From Desulfovibrio sp. (lineage in GTDB: Bacteria > Desulfobacterota > Desulfovibrionia > Desulfovibrionales > Desulfovibrionaceae): a stretch of DNA of 33,881 nt. Under the pieces are notes generated by a model, which had not been told where the DNA came from, did no database searches, and saw nothing but the letters and a program-made list of their open reading frames with translations. This document shows positions 1 through 7,732 of this stretch, piece by piece (the first letter of the stretch is position 1; each line of letters opens with the position of its first letter). The translations under genes and the position numbers were made by a program. The stretch is from positions 1 through 33,881 of the forward strand of contig JAIKXS010000095.1 of assembly GCA_024683955.1 (NCBI GenBank), given 5' to 3'.

Positions 1-310
1 TGAGCGCGTCGCGCCGCTCCTTCTCCTCCGCCGCGGACTGGGCCTCGCGTCTCTGGGCTATCGGGTCGATGCCCTGGGAAATCAGCTCCCTCGCCTTCAC
101 GCAGAGCTTGCGGGCTTCGGAGAGGCCGACCCCGGGGTACACTCCGAGCGCCAGCGTCTTCTCCTTGCCCGCTATGCGGTACTTCAGCCGCCAGTACTTG
201 GAGCCGTTGGGGTGGACGAGAAGGAACATGCCGTTGCCGTCGCTCAGCTTGTACTGCTTTTCCTTTGGTGTTGCGGCCTTGACCGCCTGCGCCGTGAGCT
301 TCTCGTTCAT
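1..310 (-). CDS. Tyrosine recombinase (P4-type integrase), N-terminal part, cut by window edge
   Basis: The minus strand is open from an ATG at 308-310 to base 1, giving 103 residues without a stop. The protein starts MNEKLTAQAVKAA, then KLSDGNGMFLLVHPNGSKYW, then LALGVYPGVGLSEARK. This is the typical N-terminal arm-binding domain (DUF4102 type) of phage P4-like integrases, which recombine an element into the 3' end of a tRNA gene. The catalytic domain with the R-H-R-Y residues would lie beyond the left edge and is not seen. An AGGAGG lies about 11 bases before the ATG, a slightly long spacing. The gene reads away from tRNA-Ala, whose 3' end is only 172 bases off, the usual int/tRNA arrangement of a genomic island. 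Whether the gene is intact cannot be judged here. Confidence 0.88.
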   Translation of the reverse strand, partial: MNEKLTAQAVKAATPKEKQYKLSDGNGMFLLVHPNGSKYWRLKYRIAGKEKTLALGVYPGVGLSEARKLCVKARELISQGIDPIAQRREAQSAAEEKERRDAL

Positions 311-426
311 GAGGGGTACAACCTCCTGTCGGATTGGATGTGCGCGTGTTCGTGCCCACAGATGTACCCCCGGATTTTCCTAAGCGCAAGAATTTGGAAG
401 TATGCCTAAGCAACTGCAGGCAATAT

Positions 427-461
427 AAAACCCGCTCAGCTCAAGGCCTTGCGGGTTTTTT
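427..461. terminator. Bidirectional intrinsic terminator between integrase and tRNA-Ala
   Basis: The arm AAAACCCGC (427-435) pairs with GCGGGTTTT (451-459), with a T run on the plus side and an A run that becomes T's on the minus side. It lies 24 bases past the tRNA 3' end and could end the tRNA transcript. It would sit just inside the presumed island, so it may have come with the element. Confidence 0.6.
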
Positions 462-482
462 CGGAAATCGGAAAATAAAATT

Positions 483-558
483 TGGTGGAGAAGAAGGGAT
501 TTGAACCCTCGACCCCCGCGTTGCGAACGCGATGCTCTCCCAGCTGAGCTACTTCCCC
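483..558 (-). tRNA. tRNA-Ala (anticodon CGC)
   Basis: The minus strand folds into a complete 76-nt cloverleaf including encoded CCA. The acceptor arm GGGGAAG/CTTCTCC carries the G3-U70 wobble pair that marks alanine tRNAs. The anticodon loop TTCGCAA gives CGC, reading GCG codons. The T loop is TTCAAAT. A good promoter stands 28 bases upstream. The 3' end faces the integrase gene, so the 3' part of this tRNA is probably the attachment site and has been rebuilt by the inserted element. Confidence 0.97.
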
Positions 559-585
559 AAAAATTTTTCTCAACGGAATTTTTTT

Positions 586-614
586 ATTATGCGCACGTTC
601 ACAAAAAAAATCAA
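586..614 (-). promoter_or_regulatory. Sigma70-type promoter of tRNA-Ala
   Basis: On the minus strand TTGATT (609-614) and CATAAT (586-591) are spaced by exactly 17 bases, four and five matches to consensus. Transcription would start near 578, about 20 bases before the mature tRNA 5' end. Confidence 0.7.
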
Positions 615-780
615 GTCCATTCCTGTGAACAGCAGAAAAAATAACGTTAAAGAAGGATTAAATCGCTTGGCAGATTATACGATGAGCGGAAGCCGTCAGA
701 CGTTCTGCCCCGCTGAAAAAAGAATCGGCGGGAAATGAAGCACTGTTCAGAAAAAGAAAGACGGAAAAAGGATTCGGAAG

Positions 781-1734
781 TCACCCCGTAAAGGCATCGG
801 CAAGGACAAAATGGCCGCCTGTAAGCCTTCTGCCGTCTTCCTCGCTCCACCGATAGGCAACAAGAGGCCCTCCGTGACCTGCACTGTAATCAACACAGAC
901 AATGCTTGAAGAAAGCGGAGCAGGTATCTCTGTCGGAGTAAGCCAGTAATGCCCCATAAAAAGGGGTTTTGCGGGCGGGGTTGTACGAACAGGTTCCCGG
1001 AGGGGAATATTCGGGATGTCGCGCACACCAGGCTGCAGCGCGAGAGCGGCATAGGTCTTTGCCTCACCGTCCCACCAGCGAATGCGCATGCGAGTCCGTT
1101 CTCTGCCGTCATTATCAGTAAACGTATAGGGCGGCGGCAATGCGATTTCACGCCCCTTCAGCAAGGTGTCAAGGGCATGATAGGCGAGGTTTTCCTGCGA
1201 GCCTTCAGGAGCAAACTCACCTCTGACGGCAAAGTGATAGAAATCTTTGTCAAGAAGGTGATCGTCGGTCACCCCGGCCTCCAAAAGCCGGTTGACCGAT
1301 AATGGGTCCCAGCAGGCATGAACCACGGAAAAGTCGCTGAAATCAAGCCAGACAGGAAGGCGTAAAAACCAGCTGATGCACTCCTTATATACCGCACTGC
1401 CCTTCGGGGCCTCGGAAAGGAAGGTATGGTGCGGGTCTGACGCACGAAGATCACGCAGACCAAGGGCGTAGCAGAGCGCATTATACTCATGATTGCCGAG
1501 CACACAGCATGCACTGCCCTCCTCCACCATGTCCCGGACCACGCGAACCGTGTCCACCTGAAAAGGGCCGCGGTCTATAATATCCCCCACAAAAACAGCG
1601 GTTCGCCCCCCTTCATGACGCCATGTGCCGTGAACAGGTCTGTAGCCGAGCTTTTCAAGCAGTGCCGTCAGCAGCTCAAGGTGACCGTGCACATCACCGA
1701 TAATGTCATAACCCTTTGAAGAAGACTCTCTCAT
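781..1734 (-). CDS. Metallophosphoesterase of the PPP type (PrpE/ApaH-like)
   Basis: This 317-aa soluble protein shows the calcineurin-like metal-binding blocks in order: GDVHGH (residues 13-18), GDIIDRG (50-56) and GNHEYN (80-85). The GDIIDRGP form is that of the PPP group, which includes Ser/Thr phosphatases and the dinucleoside tetraphosphate hydrolases PrpE and ApaH. The fold and a two-metal phosphoesterase chemistry are well supported. The substrate (phosphoprotein, Ap4A-type nucleotide or RNA cap) cannot be told from sequence. The ATG at 1734 has no clear Shine-Dalgarno but the GDVHGH block follows it at the normal distance. It is the last gene of a minus-strand run, 71 bases after the glycosylase gene, and may share its transcript. 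Confidence 0.85.
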   Translation of the reverse strand: MRESSSKGYDIIGDVHGHLELLTALLEKLGYRPVHGTWRHEGGRTAVFVGDIIDRGPFQVDTVRVVRDMVEEGSACCVLGNHEYNALCYALGLRDLRASDPHHTFLSEAPKGSAVYKECISWFLRLPVWLDFSDFSVVHACWDPLSVNRLLEAGVTDDHLLDKDFYHFAVRGEFAPEGSQENLAYHALDTLLKGREIALPPPYTFTDNDGRERTRMRIRWWDGEAKTYAALALQPGVRDIPNIPLREPVRTTPPAKPLFMGHYWLTPTEIPAPLSSSIVCVDYSAGHGGPLVAYRWSEEDGRRLTGGHFVLADAFTG

Positions 1735-1805
1735 ACGTCACAAGAAAAATGGAAAAGAGGAAAGGGAAGCGAGAGAAAGAAATACGGGAAAAAACGGCAA
1801 AAGCA

Positions 1806-2450
1806 TCAGGATTTTGCCGGGTCATCCATATCCGGACAGGCTCCGCCCGAAAGCTCCCATAAATAGAAGCTTGCCGTTGTTGCATAGGGACTGTAAAGGG
1901 CGGCAAGCGTACGTGCAAATTCCGCTGAAACACGCTCTATCCTGTAGAGCATACGGATACCCCGCTGAATGCCAAGATCAGCGATGCTGAAGACATCGGG
2001 GCGTTTCATGGAGAAAATAAGGAGCATCTCCGCCGTCCATCTTCCGACCCCGGGAAGAGCAAGAAGCTCGCCGATACAGGCCTCATCCTCAATGCTCGAA
2101 AGGCCTGCAAGGTCAAGCGCACCGGTTTCGATACGACGAGCGGCCTCCCTGATGTAGCCAACCTTGCGGGCGGAAAGACCGCAGGCCCTGAGCGCCGGCT
2201 CATCAAGGGAAAGGACGTTCCCGGGGAGCAAAGGATATCCCAGAAGATCAAGGACACGTTTCCAGATGGAGGCCTGCGCTTTTCCGGAAATCTGCTGTCC
2301 CACAATGGCATGGACGAGTGCGGAAAAGAGATCGGGAATGATCTGACGCTCAACGGGCCCTATACGGCTGATTACGGCACCAAGACGGGGATCCCGTTCC
2401 GTCAGATACCGGCAGGCGCTCCCGGAGACAGCGAAGACGGCCTTGTCCAA
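1806..2450 (-). CDS. DNA-3-methyladenine glycosylase II-like (AlkA-type HhH-GPD)
   Basis: This 214-aa base-excision-repair enzyme should remove alkylated purines from DNA by cutting the N-glycosidic bond. The helix-hairpin-helix is LPGVGRWTA (residues 132-140), followed by the catalytic aspartate in IADLGI (D158). The AIVGQQIS segment (48-55) also fits the family. There is no Fe-S cysteine cluster, and it is shorter than E. coli AlkA (about 280 aa) because the N-terminal domain is missing; small AlkA forms are common. The best start is a TTG at 2448-2450, 13 bases after the stop of the upstream gene. No ATG or GTG lies in frame before a stop at 2474, and the ribosome site is weak, which suggests coupling to the upstream gene. 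Confidence 0.88.
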   Translation of the reverse strand: MDKAVFAVSGSACRYLTERDPRLGAVISRIGPVERQIIPDLFSALVHAIVGQQISGKAQASIWKRVLDLLGYPLLPGNVLSLDEPALRACGLSARKVGYIREAARRIETGALDLAGLSSIEDEACIGELLALPGVGRWTAEMLLIFSMKRPDVFSIADLGIQRGIRMLYRIERVSAEFARTLAALYSPYATTASFYLWELSGGACPDMDDPAKS

Positions 2451-2463
2451 CAGAGCAGCCCCG

Positions 2464-3849
2464 CTAATTTTTCAGACTGTTGATGGGAGCCGGCACTCGT
2501 CCTCCGAGGGCAATAAACCGGCTCGCATCACCCTGAGGCACGGGCATAATGGTCGCCTTTCCTAAAAGCCCGCCAAAGGAGACCACATCCCCTGCCTTCT
2601 TTCCCGGCACGGGAATAAGGCGGACGGCCGTTGTCTTGTGGTTGATCATGCCGATGGCCATCTCGTCGGCGATGATACCGGCGATGCTGCTTGCCGGTGT
2701 ATCTCCCGGGATGGCGATCATATCAAGACCGACAGAGCACACGCTCGTCATGGCCTCAAGTTTTTCCATGCTCAAAAGCCCCCTGGCTGCGGCGTCCTCA
2801 ATACTGGAGTCCTCCGAAACGGGAATAAAGGCCCCGGAAAGACCGCCAACGGAACTTGAGGCAAAGGCCCCGCCCTTTTTCACGGCGTCGTTCAGCATGG
2901 CAAGGACAGCCGTGCTTCCGGGTGCTCCTATGCTTGAAAGTCCGAGACTCTGAAAAATTTCACCGACAGAATCGCCGACTGCCGGCGTCGGGGCAAGCGA
3001 GAGATCCGCCACACCGAAAGGAAGGCCGAGACGCTGCGCGACTTCGGTTCCTATTATCTCGCCGACTCGCGTCACCTTGTAGGCCGTGCGTTTAATCACT
3101 TCGGCCATGTCGAGCAGAGAAAGGGGTTCCCCCTTGTCGTTGGTCCCCCGCTGCAGAAGACGGTCAATGGCCTTGCGTACAACACCGGGTCCCGAGACGC
3201 CAACGTTGATGACCACATCTGGCTCCCCAACGCCGAGATACGCCCCGGCCATGAAGGGAACATCCTGCGGTATGTTGGCAAAGACAACAAGCTTTGCGCA
3301 AGCGATGCCGTCCTTATCGGCGCTGGCTTTTGCACAGCCAAGGATCTGTTGTCCCATGAGCGCAATGGCGTCCATGTTGATGCCGGCACGCGAGGAGGCG
3401 ACATTGATGGAGGAGCAGATGCGTTCCGTCTGGGAAAGAGCGTCGGGCAACGATTCAAGCAGGGCGCGGTCGCCGTTGGCGAGTCCCTTCTCGACAAGCG
3501 CCGAATAGCCCCCGAGAAAATCCACCTTGGCTTCCTTGGCCGCCCAGTCAAGCGCCTTGCAAACCTTTACCATGCCTTCGGGACCGAAAGGCGCCGCAAC
3601 AACAGCTATGGGACTTACGCTGATACGCTTGTTCACCACCGGGATCCCGTATTTTGCACCTATTTCATTGCAGATAGGAACAAGATGCGATGCATAACGC
3701 GCAATCTTAGCCTGGACATTGGCGATAAAAAGCTCAAGATCATGGCTCACGCAATCAAATAAACTTACACCCAGTGTAACGGTACGAACATCAAGATGTT
3801 CGTTACGCAACATATTCAATGTATTGGTAACTTCTCTATCTGAGAGCAT
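2464..3849 (-). CDS. UPF0210 / PFL family protein (DUF711)
   Basis: The 461-aa protein matches the conserved UPF0210 (PFL) family throughout: MLSDREVTNTLNMLRNEHLD at the start, then DVRTVTLGVSL, GIPVVNKRISVSPIAV and INVGVSGPGVV, and a Gly-rich stretch FASSSVGGLSGAFIPVSEDS. The family resembles glycyl-radical enzymes in name and fold prediction, but its reaction is not established and no radical glycine motif is claimed here. The start is the ATG at 3847-3849, preceded by AAGGA at six bases. A longer reading from 3879 would start with unrelated residues and lacks this ribosome site. UPF0210 genes usually sit next to an ACT-domain gene, as here (137 bases upstream), implying ligand control by an amino acid. 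Confidence 0.92.
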   Translation of the reverse strand: MLSDREVTNTLNMLRNEHLDVRTVTLGVSLFDCVSHDLELFIANVQAKIARYASHLVPICNEIGAKYGIPVVNKRISVSPIAVVAAPFGPEGMVKVCKALDWAAKEAKVDFLGGYSALVEKGLANGDRALLESLPDALSQTERICSSINVASSRAGINMDAIALMGQQILGCAKASADKDGIACAKLVVFANIPQDVPFMAGAYLGVGEPDVVINVGVSGPGVVRKAIDRLLQRGTNDKGEPLSLLDMAEVIKRTAYKVTRVGEIIGTEVAQRLGLPFGVADLSLAPTPAVGDSVGEIFQSLGLSSIGAPGSTAVLAMLNDAVKKGGAFASSSVGGLSGAFIPVSEDSSIEDAAARGLLSMEKLEAMTSVCSVGLDMIAIPGDTPASSIAGIIADEMAIGMINHKTTAVRLIPVPGKKAGDVVSFGGLLGKATIMPVPQGDASRFIALGGRVPAPINSLKN

Positions 3850-3986
3850 TGTAATTCCTTGGCAATTGGTAGGCCTCACACAAAAGAACAGTCAAAAAAC
3901 GTGCGAGACAAATCGTGGGGAACGAAGACCGGATTCCGCAGAAAGCCCCGTGCATGCCTCCTTGTCCTTCAGCGGACGGACAGGAC

Positions 3987-4550
3987 CTATATCGACTCGA
4001 TGCGGTTCACAGCCTCAAAGATATCCCTGTGCTGAACACTGACCCGCAGGCCGTGGGTCTGACCCTCACACGCGAGCTCGCGCCGCAGACGTCCGATATC
4101 GACGCTTGCCGGCACCATGATTTCAAAGACAAAAAGAGCGCGTTTCTCGTCCTCCTCACCCAGGAAGGCTCTCAGGCTCTCTATGTTGACACCGTGGCGT
4201 GAAAAAACCCGGCTTATGCCCGCAATCTGTCCCTTGCCGTCAATGCCGTCGGCACTGACGACAAAGGGGGCGCAGGCCTCACCCTCTCCCCAGATTCCCT
4301 CGCATGTGGGGCGCACAATGAGGGAAAGATCAAGAGACGCCTTCTTCAGTCCGCGTTCGAGACTGTCCTGCAGGGCCTCACGGGACAGACCTTCTTCCAC
4401 CGCAGTGATGAATATACCGGCAAACTCGCCGAGCAGAAGGCTCTGGGTGGCGGCAAGTATATTGCAGCCGCACTCATTAAGAAGTCCGCTGACGGTTGAA
4501 ACAACCCCCGGACAATCCCGACCGAGAAAAGAAACTGTGAATTTCTGCAT
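3987..4550 (-). CDS. Double ACT-domain regulatory protein (GcvR-like)
   Basis: This 187-aa protein consists of two ACT domains. The first opens MQKFTVSFLGRDCPGVVSTV and the second holds GKGQIAGISRVFSRHGVNIE. ACT domains bind amino acids; GcvR-type double ACT proteins control glycine metabolism genes in other bacteria. No DNA-binding or enzyme domain is present, so it probably acts on a partner protein, and the UPF0210 gene just downstream is the obvious candidate. The ATG at 4548-4550 is chosen because the ACT fold begins at once. A longer frame reaches 4679 but adds non-family residues. The only nearby SD-like AGG is unusually close to the ATG, so the start is not certain. Confidence 0.85.
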   Translation of the reverse strand: MQKFTVSFLGRDCPGVVSTVSGLLNECGCNILAATQSLLLGEFAGIFITAVEEGLSREALQDSLERGLKKASLDLSLIVRPTCEGIWGEGEACAPFVVSADGIDGKGQIAGISRVFSRHGVNIESLRAFLGEEDEKRALFVFEIMVPASVDIGRLRRELACEGQTHGLRVSVQHRDIFEAVNRIESI

Positions 4551-4822
4551 ACCTAATCCGTGAGCATACGTGTCTGTTACAAAACGTTTTTGCCGCCCCT
4601 CGCCATTCTTATCAATAAAGAGACGGGAACTTCGCGTGTGACATTCCTCACTTATGGGGAGGCCATGTGTGTCTGGCAAAAGAGGAAAAAGTGAACTCTA
4701 CGGCACTTCTCAAAAAAAGCCAAAGGAAATTTGAGGCTCTGACCTGCCGCCCCGGCATAAAAGACCGCCCCTCAGGCATTAAGTCCCTCAACCTGCAAAC
4801 ACGACCGTAAGAAAAAGAAAGA

Positions 4823-5998
4823 TCAGGCCGCACGCAGTGTTATGCAGGCAATTTCAGCCGGAATGCCGATCCTCACGGGAAAGCCCGACCAGAGCCCGAC
4901 GCCGCTTGTTATGAAAAGCGGCATACCGGCAACTTCGTACCAGCCGCGGACAAAGCCCTTGTTGGCACGCGCCACAAGGCGGTCCATGAAAAGGCAGTGG
5001 CCGCCGTGGGTGTGACCGGAAAGCTGCAGATCGCAAAAGGGGGCGTTGGCAGGCGCACGGTTTGGCCTGTGATCAAGGAGAAGGCGGAAGGCAGAATCCT
5101 TGCGCCAGGGGAATCCCTGAAAAACAGAGGAACAGGTCTGGGACACTCCGCTTATCAGTTTGCATTGGGGATCGTTTCGACCGGCAAGGACCAGCTCGGT
5201 TCCGTTCCGGTTCAGGATCATCGCCGTGTCGTGCAGGAAGGAGATGCCGGCTTCACGGTAGATCGCCATCCATCCGGAATAGTCACTGTAATACTCATGA
5301 TTGCCCGTGCAGGCATAGACGCCGAGCGGCGCGGAGAGTTTCTTCATCATCAGGGCCACATCCGCCCGCCTTCCGCCTCCGGGAGCATCGTAGCCGGGCA
5401 GACCGTCGGCAAGGTCCCCCGTGATGCAGACAAGATCAGGCTTCTCGCGGGCCACAAGCTCCGTCACCTGTTCCATCCAGGCCAGACTCGTCAGGGGGCC
5501 GATGTGAATATCCGAAAGATGCGCTATGCGCAGACCGTCAAGACCGGGCGGAAGAAAGGAAAAAACCCTGGATGTATGAAAAACCCGTGGTACGGCAATG
5601 CCTTCGTGCACACCAAGAGCCGCTGCTCCGGAAAGGGGAATCAGAAGAGGCACGCCCCACCCCATTCCAGAAAGAAAGCTGCGCCGGCCTCTGTCGACCG
5701 CCGTATTTCTGCCCCGAAAAAAGCGCGCGAAGAGACCTGCGGCATCTGACACCGCCACACAGAAAAACACAAGAACAAGAAGGATAAGCGCAAAGGCCTG
5801 TGTCAGGAGCACCCACTCCGGCATATCGGGACCGGCCAGAGAGCCGAAGAAAAAGGCGTTTATCGTGTATTTTTGCGATATCAGTATAAGAAGAAGCACC
5901 AGAAACGCACGAAAAAGCGGATGCCAGGAACGCTTCCGGACAACGTGAACGGAGAGCCAGAGAGGAGGAACGAAAAGAAGAAAAAAGAGAATTCGCAT
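4823..5998 (-). CDS. Membrane-anchored metallophosphoesterase (YkuE-like)
   Basis: This 391-aa protein has an N-terminal membrane part (hydrophobic segments near residues 2-18, 30-47, 62-84 and 110-130) followed by a calcineurin-like domain. Metal ligands are visible in LSDIHIG (161-167), TGDLADG (193-199), GNHEYYSD (232-239) and SGHTHGGH (327-334). This order is typical of YkuE-type phosphoesterases, which act on the outer face of the cytoplasmic membrane; some hydrolyse UDP-diacylglucosamine-like or glycerophospholipid substrates. The substrate here is unknown. A twin-arginine-like RRSFLSG stands before the fourth hydrophobic segment, as in Tat-exported relatives, but buried in the chain rather than N-terminal. 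The ATG at 5996-5998 has GAGG five bases upstream; a longer frame to 6136 is less likely. Confidence 0.87.
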   Translation of the reverse strand: MRILFFLLFVPPLWLSVHVVRKRSWHPLFRAFLVLLLILISQKYTINAFFFGSLAGPDMPEWVLLTQAFALILLVLVFFCVAVSDAAGLFARFFRGRNTAVDRGRRSFLSGMGWGVPLLIPLSGAAALGVHEGIAVPRVFHTSRVFSFLPPGLDGLRIAHLSDIHIGPLTSLAWMEQVTELVAREKPDLVCITGDLADGLPGYDAPGGGRRADVALMMKKLSAPLGVYACTGNHEYYSDYSGWMAIYREAGISFLHDTAMILNRNGTELVLAGRNDPQCKLISGVSQTCSSVFQGFPWRKDSAFRLLLDHRPNRAPANAPFCDLQLSGHTHGGHCLFMDRLVARANKGFVRGWYEVAGMPLFITSGVGLWSGFPVRIGIPAEIACITLRAA

Positions 5999-6188
5999 AG
6001 CACCTCGAGAAAACATACATTCCGCAAAAACAGGGCATAAGGCCCCATCTACACATCCCAACACAAAATTGCAAGCGGCCCCGGGCTGAACAGGGCCTTC
6101 TTCCCGAAGGGATCCGTAAAAAAGAAGCTGCCCCAATAAAAGCAGAACGCGGGGAGGAGTGGAATAGCCGCATGTGCGGGACTACGAT

Positions 6189-6217
6189 TTGACTCTTTTT
6201 CTGCCTCACGATATTAG
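6189..6217 (+). promoter_or_regulatory. Sigma70-type promoter of selD
   Basis: TTGACT (6189-6194) and TATTAG (6212-6217) are separated by 17 bases, five and four matches to consensus. The resulting leader is about 110 bases long before the selD ATG. It is the best promoter in the 335-base divergent interval between the phosphoesterase and selD. Confidence 0.6.
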
Positions 6218-6333
6218 GCAGTTATTCCTTTCTTCTGTACACACAGAAAAGCTTGTCCGCGGGCATCCGTGAACAGCCTGTCTTTCCTGATCCCCGCATC
6301 ACGCGTATCAAAACCCCTCCAAGGCGCAACCCT

Positions 6334-7392
6334 ATGGTCAGACTGCTTGAAAAAACCCGTGCTGCCGGCTGAGCTGCCAAGATAGCTCCGGGGTCTCTGG
6401 AGCAGCTTCTTGCGGGCATTGCCCCCCCGCGACGCGAACTTGCCTCGCGCCTTCTCGCCGGTCGTGCCAAAAATGAGGACGCAAGCGTGCTTGCCGTGCC
6501 GCAGGGAAAGGCCATCGTGCAGACCGTGGACATACTGACCCCCGTGGTCAACGATCCACGTGCCTTCGGGCGCATCGCGGCGTGTAACGCCCTCTCGGAC
6601 GTCTACGCCATGGGCGGGGAGCCCTGGTGCGCCATGAACGTCGCCTGTTTTCCCGAAGAATGGGCGGAGGGAGAGGAGCGGGAGAATCTCATACACATTT
6701 TTGAAGGCGGGATGGATGTCCTCGATGAAGCGGACTGCGTCCTTGCCGGCGGGCACACGGTTCAGGATCCCGAACTGAAATACGGCTTTTCCGTGACGGG
6801 CCTCATCGATCCGCACCACATAGCAAGCAACGACAGACTGCAGCCCGGACATCTTCTTCTCCTCACAAAACCCCTCGGGACGGGTATCCTTTCAACCGCC
6901 ATGAAAGCCGGCTGGGAAGGATGCGCACTCGACGAGAAAGAAATCATCGCCTCAAGCGGGCGCCTGAACAGGCATGCCGGGGAAGCCATCCGCACCTTTC
7001 TCCTTCCGGCGGCAACCGATGTCACGGGCTTCGGGCTTATCGGACATGCCCTCGAAATGGCCATCGCATCACACGTTCGCATACGACTGCTGAGTGCAGA
7101 GCTTCCTCTCTTCACGAACGTCCTCTCCCATGCGGAAGACGGTCTTGTCCCGCAGGGCGCCTACAGGAACCGCACCCACTGCCAGGACCGTGTCCGCGTC
7201 AGTGAGCAGGCGGACCCCCTGCGTGTGCTTGCGGCCTTCGATCCCCAGACTTCGGGGGGACTCCTTCTCGCCGTGCCCCCGGAAAAACGTTCGGAGGTCA
7301 TCTCCTTTCTCATGGAACACGGGGACGGGGCCACGGAGGTCGGACGCGTTGAGGAGGAAGGAACGGACTGCGTCCGTATTCTTCTTGACTGA
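6334..7392 (+). CDS. selD: Selenide, water dikinase with UGA-encoded selenocysteine
   Basis: SelD makes selenophosphate from selenide and ATP, the selenium donor for selenocysteine and selenouridine. Reading from ATG 6334 gives MVRLLEKTRAAG, then an in-frame TGA (6370-6372), then AAKIAPGSLEQLLAGI, running unbroken into the recognisable body (VDILTPVVNDPRAFGRIAA, NALSDVYAMGGEP, TDVTGFGLIGHALEM). The TGA falls where E. coli SelD has catalytic Cys17 in GCGCK, and the essential lysine follows three residues later (K16 here). Selenocysteine-containing SelD is known in Desulfovibrio and others. With Sec the protein is 352 aa, normal for the family. Standard gene calling would start at GTG 6487 and lose the active site. 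AAGG lies nine bases before the ATG. Confidence 0.93.
6370..6411 (+). promoter_or_regulatory. UGA selenocysteine codon with candidate bacterial SECIS hairpin
   Basis: After the TGA at 6370-6372, GCTCC (6385-6389) pairs with GGAGC (6399-6403) around the nine-base loop GGGGTCTCT. An outer AAG/CTT (6379-6381 with 6406-6408) extends the stem across an internal loop. A hairpin 12-40 bases after the UGA with G and U in its apical loop is what SelB needs in bacteria. The fold was drawn by eye. Confidence 0.65.
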
Positions 7393-7493
7393 TATTCCGC
7401 CTCCCGGGGCCTCCGGAAATTTCAGGATGAACCTGCAAAAACGGCATGCCGCCTGTCCCTGCGCATGATCCCGCCGCACCCTTCAGTTTTTTC

Positions 7494-7522
7494 TTGGCTC
7501 GCGATAAAAAAAAAGCTATACT
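7494..7522 (+). promoter_or_regulatory. Sigma70-type promoter of rlmE-yebC-ruvC
   Basis: TTGGCT (7494-7499) and TATACT (7517-7522) are spaced by 17 bases, with an A tract in the spacer. It lies in the 340-base gap after selD and gives the operon a leader of about 200 bases. Confidence 0.7.
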
Positions 7523-7652
7523 CCCTCCCTCAGAAATTTCGGGCTGATCTTTTTTTGCCCTGCTCTTGCCCCGCAAGGAAGGAGACGCCCCGCAAAAACC
7601 GGTCCGAACCCCGCGCCGCAAAGGATGGCCGTGCGCCCGTCACGGACGTACC

Positions 7653-7675
7653 GGCCGGCTGCCGGCCTCTTTTCT
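7653..7675 (+). terminator. Hairpin plus T-rich tail in the rlmE leader (possible attenuator)
   Basis: GGCCGG (7653-7658) and CCGGCC (7662-7667) form a perfect six-pair stem with a three-base loop, followed by TCTTTTCT. It lies between the promoter at 7494 and the rlmE start at 7733, so it could end part of the transcripts early. The T run is imperfect, so this is tentative. Confidence 0.4.
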
Positions 7676-7732
7676 AAAAAAACACGCCCCGAGGCCTTCG
7701 GCGCACGGGATCTCCACCCCGGGAACATTCTG

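Noticed and set aside
69..383. 104-codon plus frame opposite the integrase
   Set aside because: It is a shadow of the integrase, whose minus reading has clear family motifs.
674..679. Perfect minus-strand TATAAT upstream of tRNA-Ala
   Set aside because: No acceptable -35 lies at 16-18 bases. The promoter at 586-614 is better placed for the tRNA.
6487..7392. selD starting at GTG 6487
   Set aside because: This shorter reading lacks the catalytic loop. Reading through the UGA from 6334 restores the conserved N-terminus and a normal length.
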